DNA of 64,000 nt. It comes from Gemmobacter nectariphilus (GTDB taxonomy: Bacteria; Pseudomonadota; Alphaproteobacteria; Rhodobacterales; Rhodobacteraceae). The stretch lies in assembly GCA_020721445.1 (NCBI GenBank), contig DYMU01000007.1, positions 1-64,000 on the forward strand. Reading direction: 5' to 3'. The notes under the pieces are model-generated. The model saw nothing but the letters and a program-made list of their open reading frames with translations, searched no databases and was not told the DNA's origin. This document shows positions 41,516 through 50,003 of the stretch, one piece after another; the stretch's first letter is position 1; every line of letters begins with the position of its first letter. A program made the translations under genes and the position numbers.

Positions 41516-43082
41516 GCAAGTCTGTCCCGTCCCCAACAGAGCCTAGGACGCTTTCAAGGGCCACGCGCGCTGTGGCCCTTGTTTTTTGTCTGGTGCCCGC
41601 GGCATCGAGGGTCGTCCAGTGCGGTGGAGGCACAGTGGCACCCGCCAAGTCGCGCTGGGCGCGCACCACTTTCGCATCCGCATCGGACGCATCCCCCTGA
41701 CGCGCTGTCACCCGTTCCAGCAGAACCCTCTCCGGCGCGGTCAGCCAAAGGCCATGGAAGGCAACGCCCGCGCGCGAGGCAAGCTCCCGGGCGGCGAGGC
41801 GATGGCTCTCATCCAGAAACGTGCCATCGAGGACGACACTTTTGCCCGCACCCAGCAGCGTCGCGGCCCGGGCAAACATCCGGTCATAGATCGCGCCGCG
41901 CGCGGTGGGCGCGTAATCCACACGGCTTGCGGCACTTTTGCGTTCGGTGTCGGTGCGCAGATGCACTGCCCCCGGACAGGGGCCGATCTCTGGCGCCAGA
42001 TCACGCGACAGAACCGTCTTGCCGGTGCCCGACATCCCGCCCACCGCGATCAGCGCCGCCGTTGTCGCGTCCAGATATGCGACGGCCTGCCGAAGATAAA
42101 GCCGTGCGTCTTCGGCCGAGGCACCGACCCGGCCTGTCGCCTCGTCCGTCTGCAACAGCACCATTGCCCGAATGGCGGCGCGCACGGACATGAACAAGGG
42201 CAACGCGGCAAGCCCTGCATCCTCGGGCCCCATCTGCCCGCCCCCCGTTGCGGCCAGAAGATACGAAGTCATCGCAATGTTGGCCTGCCGCCCAAGCCCG
42301 CGATGGCACAGATCCATCAGAAGGAACGCCAGATCGTACAGCACGTCGCAGGTGGCAAGCCGCTCGTCGAACTCCAGCGCGTCAAACAGCACCGGTTGCC
42401 CGTCGATCAGCAACAGATTGCGCAGGTGCAGGTCGCCATGCACCCGCCTGACGTGGCCCAGCGCCGCGCGGTCCTGCAAGGTGGCCGCCAGGATAGACAA
42501 TTGGTGCCGCGACCGATCCAGAAAGGCCCCCACCAGCCCGTCACCGACCAAGGGGGCCAGCGGGGTCAGCACGCGCCCCAACTCGTCAAGAATGTCACGG
42601 ATCAGATCATCACCCCGGTCTTGCAGCACCGGGCAGCCGGCATGAAACCGCTGCACCGCCTGACCCAGCACCTCGGCCACAGGATCGGTCAGCCGACCAC
42701 TGGCCGCGACCGCTGTCATTTCGCACTCGGCGGCAAAGCGATGCATCCGCAAGACCCATTCCACCGGTGGCCCGTTGCCGTTGAACTCCAGCCCCCCATC
42801 TGCACTCCGCGTCACCGGCACGACATCACGATAGATGATCGGGGCGGCTTGGCTGTTCAGCGCCAACTCTCGCTTCAGCAGGGCGCGCCGCAGGTCCGGC
42901 GTGGACTGGTCCAGATAGTCATAGCGGACTGCCCGCTTCATCTTCAGTGCCACGTCGCGGCCCAGAAACACATGCGCACAATGGGTCTGGACATGATCAA
43001 CAGGGCCACCGCCCAAGAACGCCCCTCCGGTCGTCAGAAAGCGGATCACTGCCGTCTGATCTGGATCTGTCATTCCATTCAT
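41502..43082 (-). CDS. Bifunctional aminoglycoside phosphotransferase-like / AAA kinase (gluconokinase-like) protein
   Basis: Kinase-like HGDLHLRNLLLIDGQPVLFDALEFDE then P-loop GGMSGTGKTVLSRDLA. Confidence 0.85.
   Translation of the reverse strand: MNGMTDPDQTAVIRFLTTGGAFLGGGPVDHVQTHCAHVFLGRDVALKMKRAVRYDYLDQSTPDLRRALLKRELALNSQAAPIIYRDVVPVTRSADGGLEFNGNGPPVEWVLRMHRFAAECEMTAVAASGRLTDPVAEVLGQAVQRFHAGCPVLQDRGDDLIRDILDELGRVLTPLAPLVGDGLVGAFLDRSRHQLSILAATLQDRAALGHVRRVHGDLHLRNLLLIDGQPVLFDALEFDERLATCDVLYDLAFLLMDLCHRGLGRQANIAMTSYLLAATGGGQMGPEDAGLAALPLFMSVRAAIRAMVLLQTDEATGRVGASAEDARLYLRQAVAYLDATTAALIAVGGMSGTGKTVLSRDLAPEIGPCPGAVHLRTDTERKSAASRVDYAPTARGAIYDRMFARAATLLGAGKSVVLDGTFLDESHRLAARELASRAGVAFHGLWLTAPERVLLERVTARQGDASDADAKVVRAQRDLAGATVPPPHWTTLDAAGTRQKTRATARVALESVLGSVGDGTDLPRQL
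41556..41588 (+). terminator. Intrinsic terminator downstream of hsp20, located inside the convergent kinase ORF
   Basis: AAGGGCCAC-GCGCGCT-GTGGCCCTT-GTTTTTTG. Confidence 0.8.
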
Positions 43083-43211
43083 CTTCGCCTAACAACCCCA
43101 CCTTCGCTGAAATACCCACTCTTCCATCATGCGCGCCTGCTTTGCGTTGATGATGGTCAAACGGATCATCCGACGCATCAGATCAATCGCCTGCCGCTTA
43201 GGTGCTGCCTT

Positions 43212-45608
43212 CTAGACCCGCACCAAGGGCGTCTCTGCGGCGGCGACATGGCGTTTCACCGCAACGAAGCTGTCCGGGGTGACCGAGATCGAATCGATCC
43301 CGGCCTTGACCAGCAGGCGGGCAAAGGCGGGGTCGTTCGACGGGGCCTGCCCGCAAAGGCCGACCTTGGCCCCGGCCTTGTGGGCGCGGGCAATCAGGCT
43401 TTCGATCATCCACAGGACAGCGGGATCGGATTCGTCGAAAAGATCGGCCAGATCCTCGGCGTCGCGGTCGATGCCAAGGGTCAGCTGGGTCAGGTCGTTC
43501 GACCCGATGGAAAAGCCGTCAAAGCGGCTGGCGAAATCCTCGGCCAGGATCACATTCGCAGGTATCTCGCCCATGACATAGACCTGCAACCCGTCCTTGC
43601 CACGTTTCAGCCCGTGCTTGGCCATGGTGGCCAGCACAAGGTCGGCCTCTTTCGGGCTGCGGCAGAACGGGATCATCACGACCACATTGTCAAAACCCAT
43701 CTCGTTGCGCAGCCGGCAGATCGCCCTGCATTCCAGCGCAAAGCCCGCCTCGTAGCGCGGCGAGTAATAGCGCGAGGCGCCGCGAAAGCCGATCATCGGG
43801 TTTTCCTCATGCGGCTCGAACTCGCGCCCGCCCAAAAGCTCGGCATATTCGTTGGTCTTGAAATCGCTCATCCGCACGATCACCGGGCGCGGATAGGCGA
43901 CCGCAGCTATCTGCGACAGGCCGCGCGCCAGACCATCGACGAAATACGCGGTCTTGTCGGCAAAGCCCCGGGTCAGTTCGGCAATCTCGGCCTTGGCCGC
44001 CTGATCCTTCAGGCTGTCGAAGTGGACCAGCGCCATCGGATGAACCTTCAGCGCGTTGTTGACCACGAACTCCATCCGGGCAAGGCCGACGCCGTCAAAC
44101 GGCAGCCGCCACCAGCGGAACGCGGCCGAGGGGTTGGCAAGGTTGAGCATGATCTTGGTGCGCGTCTGCGGCAGGTCGTCCAGCCGCAGAACCTCGCTGG
44201 TGAATTCGGCGATACCTTCATGGATCACGCCTTCATCGCCCCCCACGCAAGAGACGGTCACCTCTTGTTCGTCATGCAGGACATGCGTGGCGTTGCCGGT
44301 GCCGACGATGGCTGGCAGGCCCAGTTCGCGGCTGACAATGGCGGCGTGGCTGGTGCGGCCGCCATGGTCGGTCACGATGGCCGAGGCGCGCTTCATGATC
44401 GGCACCCAGTCGGGGTCGGTGGTGCCCGTCACCAGAATAGAGCCGTCGACGAACTGGTCGATCTGATGCGCGGATTCGATGATGCTGACCCGGCCGGTGG
44501 CGACCGCCGAGCCGACGCTAAGGCCTTTCAGCAGCACTTTCCCGGCCTTCTGGACGCTGTAGGACTTGATCGCCCCGGTATCGGCGCGCGATTGCACGGT
44601 TTCGGGCCGGGCCTGAACAATGAACAACTCGCCCGTATCGCCGTCGCGCGCCCATTCCATGTCCATCGGCAGGCCATAGTGCGCCTCGATGGTCACGGCC
44701 ATGCGGGCAAGGTCAAGGATTTCGGCGTCCGACAGGACAAAGGCCGCGCGTTCGGCCTTGGAGGTGGGGACGTTCTTTGTCTCGCCACTGGCGCTGCCAG
44801 CATAGATCATCTTGATCTGTTTCGAGCCGAGCGATTTCTTGACGATGGGGGTCAGGGATGTCTTGGCAAGGAAGGGCTTGTAGACTTCGTATTCGTCGGG
44901 GTTGACCGCGCCCTGCACGACGTTTTCGCCCAGCCCCCAAGCCGCCGTGATCAGCGCAACCTTGTCAAAGCCGCTTTCAGTGTCGATGGAAAACATCACG
45001 CCCGCACCACCGGTATCGGACCGCACCATGCGCTGCACGCCAATCGACAAGGCGACCTTGGAATGACCAAACCCCTGCAACTGGCGGTAGGTGATGGCCC
45101 GGTCGGTGAACAGCGACGCATAGCAGCGCCGACACGCCGCGAGGACCGCCTTTTCGCCGCGCACGTTCAGGTAGGTTTCCTGTTGGCCGGCAAAACTGGC
45201 ATCCGGAAGATCCTCGGCGGTGGCCGATGACCGGACAGCGACCGGCAGCTCACTCATCCCGGCCCTGCGCGACAACTCGCGGTAGGCGCCAAGGATGTCG
45301 GCCTCGATGTCCTTCGGCCAATCGCCGTGCAGGATCATTGCGCGCACCTGCGCGCCGGCATCGTGCAGCGTGATTTTATGATCTTGCCACTGCGCGATCA
45401 CATCGTCGATCCGTGCCTCAAGGTGATTGGCGGTCAGGTAGGCGCGGTAGGCATCGGCGGTGGTCGCAAATCCACCGGGAACCTTGATGCCCTTCTTGCC
45501 CAATTGCCGGACCATCTCTCCCAGCGAGCTGTTCTTGCCCCCAACCAAGGCAACATCGCCGCGCGACAGATCTTCGAACCACAGGACGTTGACAGGTTTC
45601 TTCGGCAT
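43212..45608 (-). CDS. ppsA: Phosphoenolpyruvate synthase
   Basis: MPKKPVNVLWFEDLSRGDVALVGGKNSSLGEM; phospho-His TDHGGRTSHAAIVSRELGLPAIVGTG; C-terminal GLCGQAPSNDPAFARLLVKAGIDSISVTPDSF. Confidence 0.95.
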   Translation of the reverse strand: MPKKPVNVLWFEDLSRGDVALVGGKNSSLGEMVRQLGKKGIKVPGGFATTADAYRAYLTANHLEARIDDVIAQWQDHKITLHDAGAQVRAMILHGDWPKDIEADILGAYRELSRRAGMSELPVAVRSSATAEDLPDASFAGQQETYLNVRGEKAVLAACRRCYASLFTDRAITYRQLQGFGHSKVALSIGVQRMVRSDTGGAGVMFSIDTESGFDKVALITAAWGLGENVVQGAVNPDEYEVYKPFLAKTSLTPIVKKSLGSKQIKMIYAGSASGETKNVPTSKAERAAFVLSDAEILDLARMAVTIEAHYGLPMDMEWARDGDTGELFIVQARPETVQSRADTGAIKSYSVQKAGKVLLKGLSVGSAVATGRVSIIESAHQIDQFVDGSILVTGTTDPDWVPIMKRASAIVTDHGGRTSHAAIVSRELGLPAIVGTGNATHVLHDEQEVTVSCVGGDEGVIHEGIAEFTSEVLRLDDLPQTRTKIMLNLANPSAAFRWWRLPFDGVGLARMEFVVNNALKVHPMALVHFDSLKDQAAKAEIAELTRGFADKTAYFVDGLARGLSQIAAVAYPRPVIVRMSDFKTNEYAELLGGREFEPHEENPMIGFRGASRYYSPRYEAGFALECRAICRLRNEMGFDNVVVMIPFCRSPKEADLVLATMAKHGLKRGKDGLQVYVMGEIPANVILAEDFASRFDGFSIGSNDLTQLTLGIDRDAEDLADLFDESDPAVLWMIESLIARAHKAGAKVGLCGQAPSNDPAFARLLVKAGIDSISVTPDSFVAVKRHVAAAETPLVRV

Positions 45609-45672
45609 CGCGCTCTCCTTCCGGGCGGGAACACTGCACGCAAAAGCATGCGCCTTCTTTTCGGACCCGGTC

Positions 45673-45686
45673 TTGACCGGCATCAA
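45673..45686. promoter_or_regulatory. FNR/Dnr-like site TTGACCGGCATCAA
   Basis: Near-perfect palindrome 64 bp upstream of the ppsA start (minus strand). Confidence 0.55.
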
Positions 45687-45733
45687 GGCGATCAGGGAAA
45701 TCCCGTGGTCTCATCGAAAATCAGCAAAAAGAC

Positions 45734-45889
45734 ATGGAGGCCAAGATAGCCAAGACGGACATCCTGCATCTTATGCAACGGGTCAAGGCTGCCTTGGCGC
45801 TGGATGACGCGATGCTGGCCGAGGCGGCGGGTGCCGTGCGGCGGGTGTTTCCGTCGATACCCGATCATGCAGAAGGTGGCGCCCAGTAA
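45734..45889 (+). CDS. Small hypothetical protein (51 aa), divergent from ppsA
   Basis: MEAKIAKTDILHLMQRVKAALALDDAMLAEAAGAVRRVFPSIPDHAEGGAQ*; ORF only, shares the ppsA upstream region and its FNR-like site. Confidence 0.4.
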   Translation: MEAKIAKTDILHLMQRVKAALALDDAMLAEAAGAVRRVFPSIPDHAEGGAQ

Positions 45890-45912
45890 AATGTGCCGTT
45901 CTTGTTTCTTGC

Positions 45913-45934
45913 GTTATCCCCCCTAGGGGCTTAC
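45913..45934. promoter_or_regulatory. G/C-tract palindrome, candidate CsoR/RcnR-type operator
   Basis: GTTATCCCCCCTAGGGGCTTAC with perfect CCCCTAGGGG core, immediately upstream of the repressor gene; resembles known RcnR/CsoR operator style. Confidence 0.6.
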
Positions 45935-45943
45935 GGCTTGGAT

Positions 45944-46201
45944 ATGACAGAACCTCATGCACATGCAAGCCACCCTGCCATTGCCACCCGGCTGAAACGT
46001 GCCGAGGGGCACTTGCGCCGTGTGATCGGAATGATCGAGGAGGGGCGGCCTTGCCTTGACCTTGCCACGCAACTGCATGCCGTCGAGCGTGCGGTGGCCG
46101 AGGCGAAGCGGGTGCTGATCCACGACCATATCGACCATTGTGTGACCACAGGAGGTGCGCACGATCTGGCCGAGATCAAATCCCTGACAAAGCTGCTTTA
46201 G
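45944..46201 (+). CDS. CsoR/RcnR-family metal- or formaldehyde-sensing repressor
   Basis: ATRLKRAEGHLRRVIGMIEEGRPCLDLATQLHAVERAVAEAKRVLIHDHIDHCV. Confidence 0.88.
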   Translation: MTEPHAHASHPAIATRLKRAEGHLRRVIGMIEEGRPCLDLATQLHAVERAVAEAKRVLIHDHIDHCVTTGGAHDLAEIKSLTKLL

Positions 46202-47509
46202 ATGCTGGGAACCCTGCGCAATCCGACCTTTCGCCACCTGTTCGCCGCGCAGATCGTGGCACTGGTCGGCACCGGGCTTGCCACCGTCGCGCTGGGGCTG
46301 CTGGCCTGGCAACTGGCAGGTGACAACGCAGGTGCGGTGCTGGGCACGGCGCTGGCCATCAAGATGGTGGCCTATGTCACGCTGGCCCCGGTGGCGGCGG
46401 CAATTGCCGAACGCCTGCCACGTCGGGGCTTTCTGGTGGCGCTGGACCTGATCCGCGCAGGCGTGATCGCCTGCCTGCCCTTCGTCGATCAGGTCTGGCA
46501 GATCTATGTGCTGATCTTTTTCCTTCAGGCGGCCTCGGCGGGTTTTACCCCGGCGTTTCAGGCGGTCATCCCCGATGTGCTGAAGGACGAGGGCGACTAT
46601 ACCAACGCCCTGTCGCTGCTGCGGCTGGCCGAGGATCTGGAGCAACTCGCCTCGCCCATGATCGCGGCGCTGCTGTTGACCGTGGTCAGCTTTCCGGTGC
46701 TGTTTGCAGGCACGGTGGTGGGGTTTGTCGCATCCGCCCTGCTGGTGGTGACAGCGCATCTGCCAGATCGGGTGCGTGCCGATAACAGCCATTTCCGGGC
46801 CGACGTGACCAAAGGGGTTCGCATCTACACCCGCACCCCCCGCCTGCGCGGGTTGATGGTGATGGAGGCTGCGGTCGCCGCCGCCGGGGCGATGGTCTAT
46901 GTCAACACGGTGGTTCTTGTGCAGGCACGGCTGGGTCTGGGTGAACAGGCCGTCGCACTGGCCTTTGCCGGTTTTGGCGCGGGGTCGATGCTGGCGGCGT
47001 TTATGCTGCCGCGCATCCTTGACCGGTTGGAGGATCGCCCGGTGATGATCGGCGGCGCGGCGCTGATGGTGGCGGGCGTGGCGCTGGTGCCGCTGGTGGG
47101 CAGCCTTGCCGCGCTGATTGCCCTTTGGGCCATCATCGGCTTTGGTTTTTCGCTGACGCAAACCCCCATTGGGCGGATCATCAACCGATCCGCGCGCGAA
47201 GCCGACCGGGGTGCCGTCTTTGCCGCGCAATTTGCGCTGTCGCACGCCTGTTGGCTGGTGACCTATCCGCTGGCAGGCTGGATCGGCGCCGGGGCGGGGC
47301 TAGGCGTCGCCGCACTTGTCCTTGCCGGGATCGGCGCGCTTGGGCTTGTGGCCGTGCTGCGCATCTGGCCTGCACAGGATGCCAGCGAACTGGCCCATGA
47401 TCACCCCGACCTGCCACCTGACCACCCGCATCTGGCCGAACACGGGCCCCATCACGCCCATAGCTTCGTGATCGACGACCTGCACCGCCGCTGGCCGCGC
47501 GCGGCCTGA
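46202..47509 (+). CDS. MFS exporter with His-rich C-terminal tail, probable nickel/cobalt efflux (NreB-like)
   Basis: MFS-type hydrophobic segments; tail AHDHPDLPPDHPHLAEHGPHHAHSFVIDD; starts on the base after the repressor stop. Confidence 0.75.
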   Translation: MLGTLRNPTFRHLFAAQIVALVGTGLATVALGLLAWQLAGDNAGAVLGTALAIKMVAYVTLAPVAAAIAERLPRRGFLVALDLIRAGVIACLPFVDQVWQIYVLIFFLQAASAGFTPAFQAVIPDVLKDEGDYTNALSLLRLAEDLEQLASPMIAALLLTVVSFPVLFAGTVVGFVASALLVVTAHLPDRVRADNSHFRADVTKGVRIYTRTPRLRGLMVMEAAVAAAGAMVYVNTVVLVQARLGLGEQAVALAFAGFGAGSMLAAFMLPRILDRLEDRPVMIGGAALMVAGVALVPLVGSLAALIALWAIIGFGFSLTQTPIGRIINRSAREADRGAVFAAQFALSHACWLVTYPLAGWIGAGAGLGVAALVLAGIGALGLVAVLRIWPAQDASELAHDHPDLPPDHPHLAEHGPHHAHSFVIDDLHRRWPRAA

Positions 47510-47515
47510 TCCGCC

Positions 47516-47941
47516 CTATTTGCCGAAATCGGCCATGGTGATCCCGCCGTGGCCGTTCTTGTCCAGCTTGGCAAACCAGCGGTCAGCCCCGGACAGGAAC
47601 TCGGCCTCGGACACGCGCCCGTCACTGTCTTGATCGCTGGCGGCCAGACCCATGGCATCGGCCACCTTTTGCATCTGGGCGCGTTCCGGGCCTTGATAGG
47701 CGTCGACATCATTCTGGCGGGCCTCGTCGAACATCACATACTCGGTCGCGTCGATGAACCCATCGTCGTTGGCGTCAAAGGTGACAAAGACGCTGCTGCG
47801 CATTTCGCGCAGTTCTTCGACGGTTGCGGTGCCATTGCCGTTCAGATCCCAGTTGGCAAGAAACTGATCCCCCGGCGTTGTCTGGGCGAACAGGGCGGTG
47901 GCAGACAGAAGAAGTGCGGCTGTGGTCACACGCAGGATCAT
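47516..47941 (-). CDS. Secreted EF-hand domain protein
   Basis: Signal peptide MILRVTTAALLLSATALFAQ; DLNGNGTATVEEL, DANDDGFIDATEY, DQDSDGRVSEAEF, DKNGHGGITMADF. Confidence 0.85.
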   Translation of the reverse strand: MILRVTTAALLLSATALFAQTTPGDQFLANWDLNGNGTATVEELREMRSSVFVTFDANDDGFIDATEYVMFDEARQNDVDAYQGPERAQMQKVADAMGLAASDQDSDGRVSEAEFLSGADRWFAKLDKNGHGGITMADFGK

Positions 47942-48058
47942 GGGAAGTATTCCTTTTCAGAAGGGGCTGTGCCCGTTGGAGAGGGAGCGCCGCCTGTCGG
48001 TGCAAAGAACCGAAGTCCGTAGGCATTGAGCAGGCGACGCAAGGGGCGACAGTCGATG

Positions 48059-48565
48059 TCAGTGTGCCGGACGGATCATCCGCGCCAATACGTTGTTTTT
48101 CAGCACGATCTTGTGGAAGGGCACGGCCAGCACGTGCAGCGCGACCAAGGCCAGCAGAACCACCTTCAGCACATTGTGCACCTGCGCCGCAGCGGTGACA
48201 TCGCCGAACCAGGCCAGTGATCCCGATACCGACATCAGCGCCAGCACGGCATAGAACGCCCAATGCGCGAAATGGCTGAGGGTCTTCAGCGGGGCAGGCT
48301 CATTCTCGGGCTGCAGCGGCACGCCGCGCTTCAGGCGCAGCACCAGGCGCCACAGGACGAAGGCAAGGATCAGCGCGCCACCGGCCACATGGGCAAGGAT
48401 CAGCGGATCAAAAGCGAAGTCTTGCCCGGCGCGAATGGCCTCCCATGCGCCCGAGATCGAGTCCTTGAAGATATATTGCCCGGCAACAAGGGCGGCGACG
48501 GCCCAGTGCAGGCCGATTTGAGTGCGTGAGTAACCGGTTGGATGTGTCATGGTTTTGTCCATCAA
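48059..48565 (-). CDS. Cytochrome b561 family protein
   Basis: YSRTQIGLHWAVAALVAGQYIF, HVAGGALILAFVLWRLVLRLKRG, four TM segments with His residues. Start may be MTHPTG at 48550. Confidence 0.85.
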   Translation of the reverse strand: MMDKTMTHPTGYSRTQIGLHWAVAALVAGQYIFKDSISGAWEAIRAGQDFAFDPLILAHVAGGALILAFVLWRLVLRLKRGVPLQPENEPAPLKTLSHFAHWAFYAVLALMSVSGSLAWFGDVTAAAQVHNVLKVVLLALVALHVLAVPFHKIVLKNNVLARMIRPAH

Positions 48566-48607
48566 TGTGTCTGGCGGACGCAGGTCACGCCCGCCAGTGA
48601 GGCTTGA

Positions 48608-49125
48608 TTACGGCTGGACCGGTTGGGTCACGGGGATATCGGTCAGCCGACCCATCCGCGCCATCATCTTGACCGGGAAGGTCATCTGCTCGGCGCTGAT
48701 TACGTTGTCGCCGTCATCGTCCAGCATGGCGAAGGGCCGCGCCGCCATCGACTTGGTCACTTCGGCAAACAGCGCGCCAAACTCGGCTTCCGACAGGGTG
48801 CCGGATTTGTCGGCGTCATGGGCGGTCAGCAGCGCGGTGACACCCGCCTCGGCTTCGGCGGCGGTGACCCTGCCATCCTTGTCGGCGTCAAAGGATTGCA
48901 ACACCGGGTTGTCGGCCAGACCCGCCATGCCCATCGGTCCGCCATGCCCATCGGTCCGCCATGCCGCATATCAGCACGCCCCATGTCATTGTGCCCCATC
49001 ATTGGGCCCGGCCCCCAGCCGCCCATGCCCCAGGGTCCACCCCCCGCGATGGCCGGAATGGAAGCCGCGCCAATCACCGCCACGGCGGCGACAGCACCAA
49101 GCGTCAGGATCGTTTTGCGTTTCAT
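48608..49125 (-). pseudogene. Secreted EF-hand protein frameshifted by a 17-bp tandem duplication
   Basis: N-terminal frame MKRKTILTLGAVAAVAVIGAAS...MRHGGPMGMAD and C-terminal frame MGMAGLADNPVLQSFDADKDGRVTAAEAEAG... meet at the duplication. Confidence 0.8.
48924..48957. repeat. Tandem duplication, 17-bp unit x 2
   Basis: GCCATGCCCATCGGTCC GCCATGCCCATCGGTCC followed by partial GCCATGCC. Confidence 0.95.
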
Positions 49126-49295
49126 GATCTTACCTCATCAGGTTTGTTTCGATGAGGCCAAGATGGCGGGGCTTTGTCGCCCGTTCATGCCAGACCGGGG
49201 CCTGAATTGTATCGGTCTGTCGCAAGGACCGGCTTTGCGACACAGCGATACGCAAATCCTGCGCCTTTTTTTCAGGCCGGGGCTTTGAAGGGCAG

Positions 49296-50003
49296 ATGAC
49301 AGACACAGCCCCCCATATCCTTGTGGTCGATGACCACCGCGACATCCGTGACGCCGTCACGCGCTATCTGGAAAAGAACGGCATGCGGGCCACGCCTGCG
49401 CGCGACACGGTTGAAATGGACGCGGCCCTGAAGGCCGGGCGGTTCGATCTGATCGTGCTGGATGTGATGATGCCGGGCGAGGACGGCCTGTCTGCCGCAG
49501 AGGGGCCACCGATCCTGATGCTCAGTGCGCTGGCCGAAGAAACCGACCGCATCGTGGGGCTTGAAATCGGGGCCGATGATTATCTGGTCAAGCCGTTCAA
49601 CCCGCGTGAACTTCTGGCCCGGATCAAGGCGATCCTGCGCCGGGCCGACCGGCCCGAACCGATGGCGGGCAGTCTTGGTGGCCGCAAGCTGGGGTTTGCC
49701 GGTTGGGTGCTGGACACCGACACCCGCGCGCTGACCCATGAAGAAGGGCGCCAGGCGCTGCTGACCACAGCAGAGTTCAAGCTGCTGACGGCGTTTCTGG
49801 AACGCCCGCGCTTTGTTCTGTCGCGCGATCAGCTGCTGGACATCACCAGAGGACGGACGGCCGAGGTCTTTGACCGCACCATCGACAATCAGGTCAGCCG
49901 GTTGCGCCGCAAGATCGAAACCGATGCCACCCAGCCAAAGATCATCGCAACCATTCGGGCGGGGGGCTACAGCCTTGCCGCCGATGTGTGGGCGATAGGC
50001 TGA
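49296..50003 (+). CDS. OmpR-family response regulator
   Basis: ILVVDDHRDIRDAVTRYL, LIVLDVMMPGEDGL, ADDYLVKPFNPRELLARI, winged-helix C-terminus. Confidence 0.92.
   Translation: MTDTAPHILVVDDHRDIRDAVTRYLEKNGMRATPARDTVEMDAALKAGRFDLIVLDVMMPGEDGLSAAEGPPILMLSALAEETDRIVGLEIGADDYLVKPFNPRELLARIKAILRRADRPEPMAGSLGGRKLGFAGWVLDTDTRALTHEEGRQALLTTAEFKLLTAFLERPRFVLSRDQLLDITRGRTAEVFDRTIDNQVSRLRRKIETDATQPKIIATIRAGGYSLAADVWAIG

Noticed and set aside
41586-45230. 1214-aa plus-strand ORF
   Set aside because: Antisense to the well-supported kinase and ppsA genes; composition reflects high-GC codon bias on the opposite strand.
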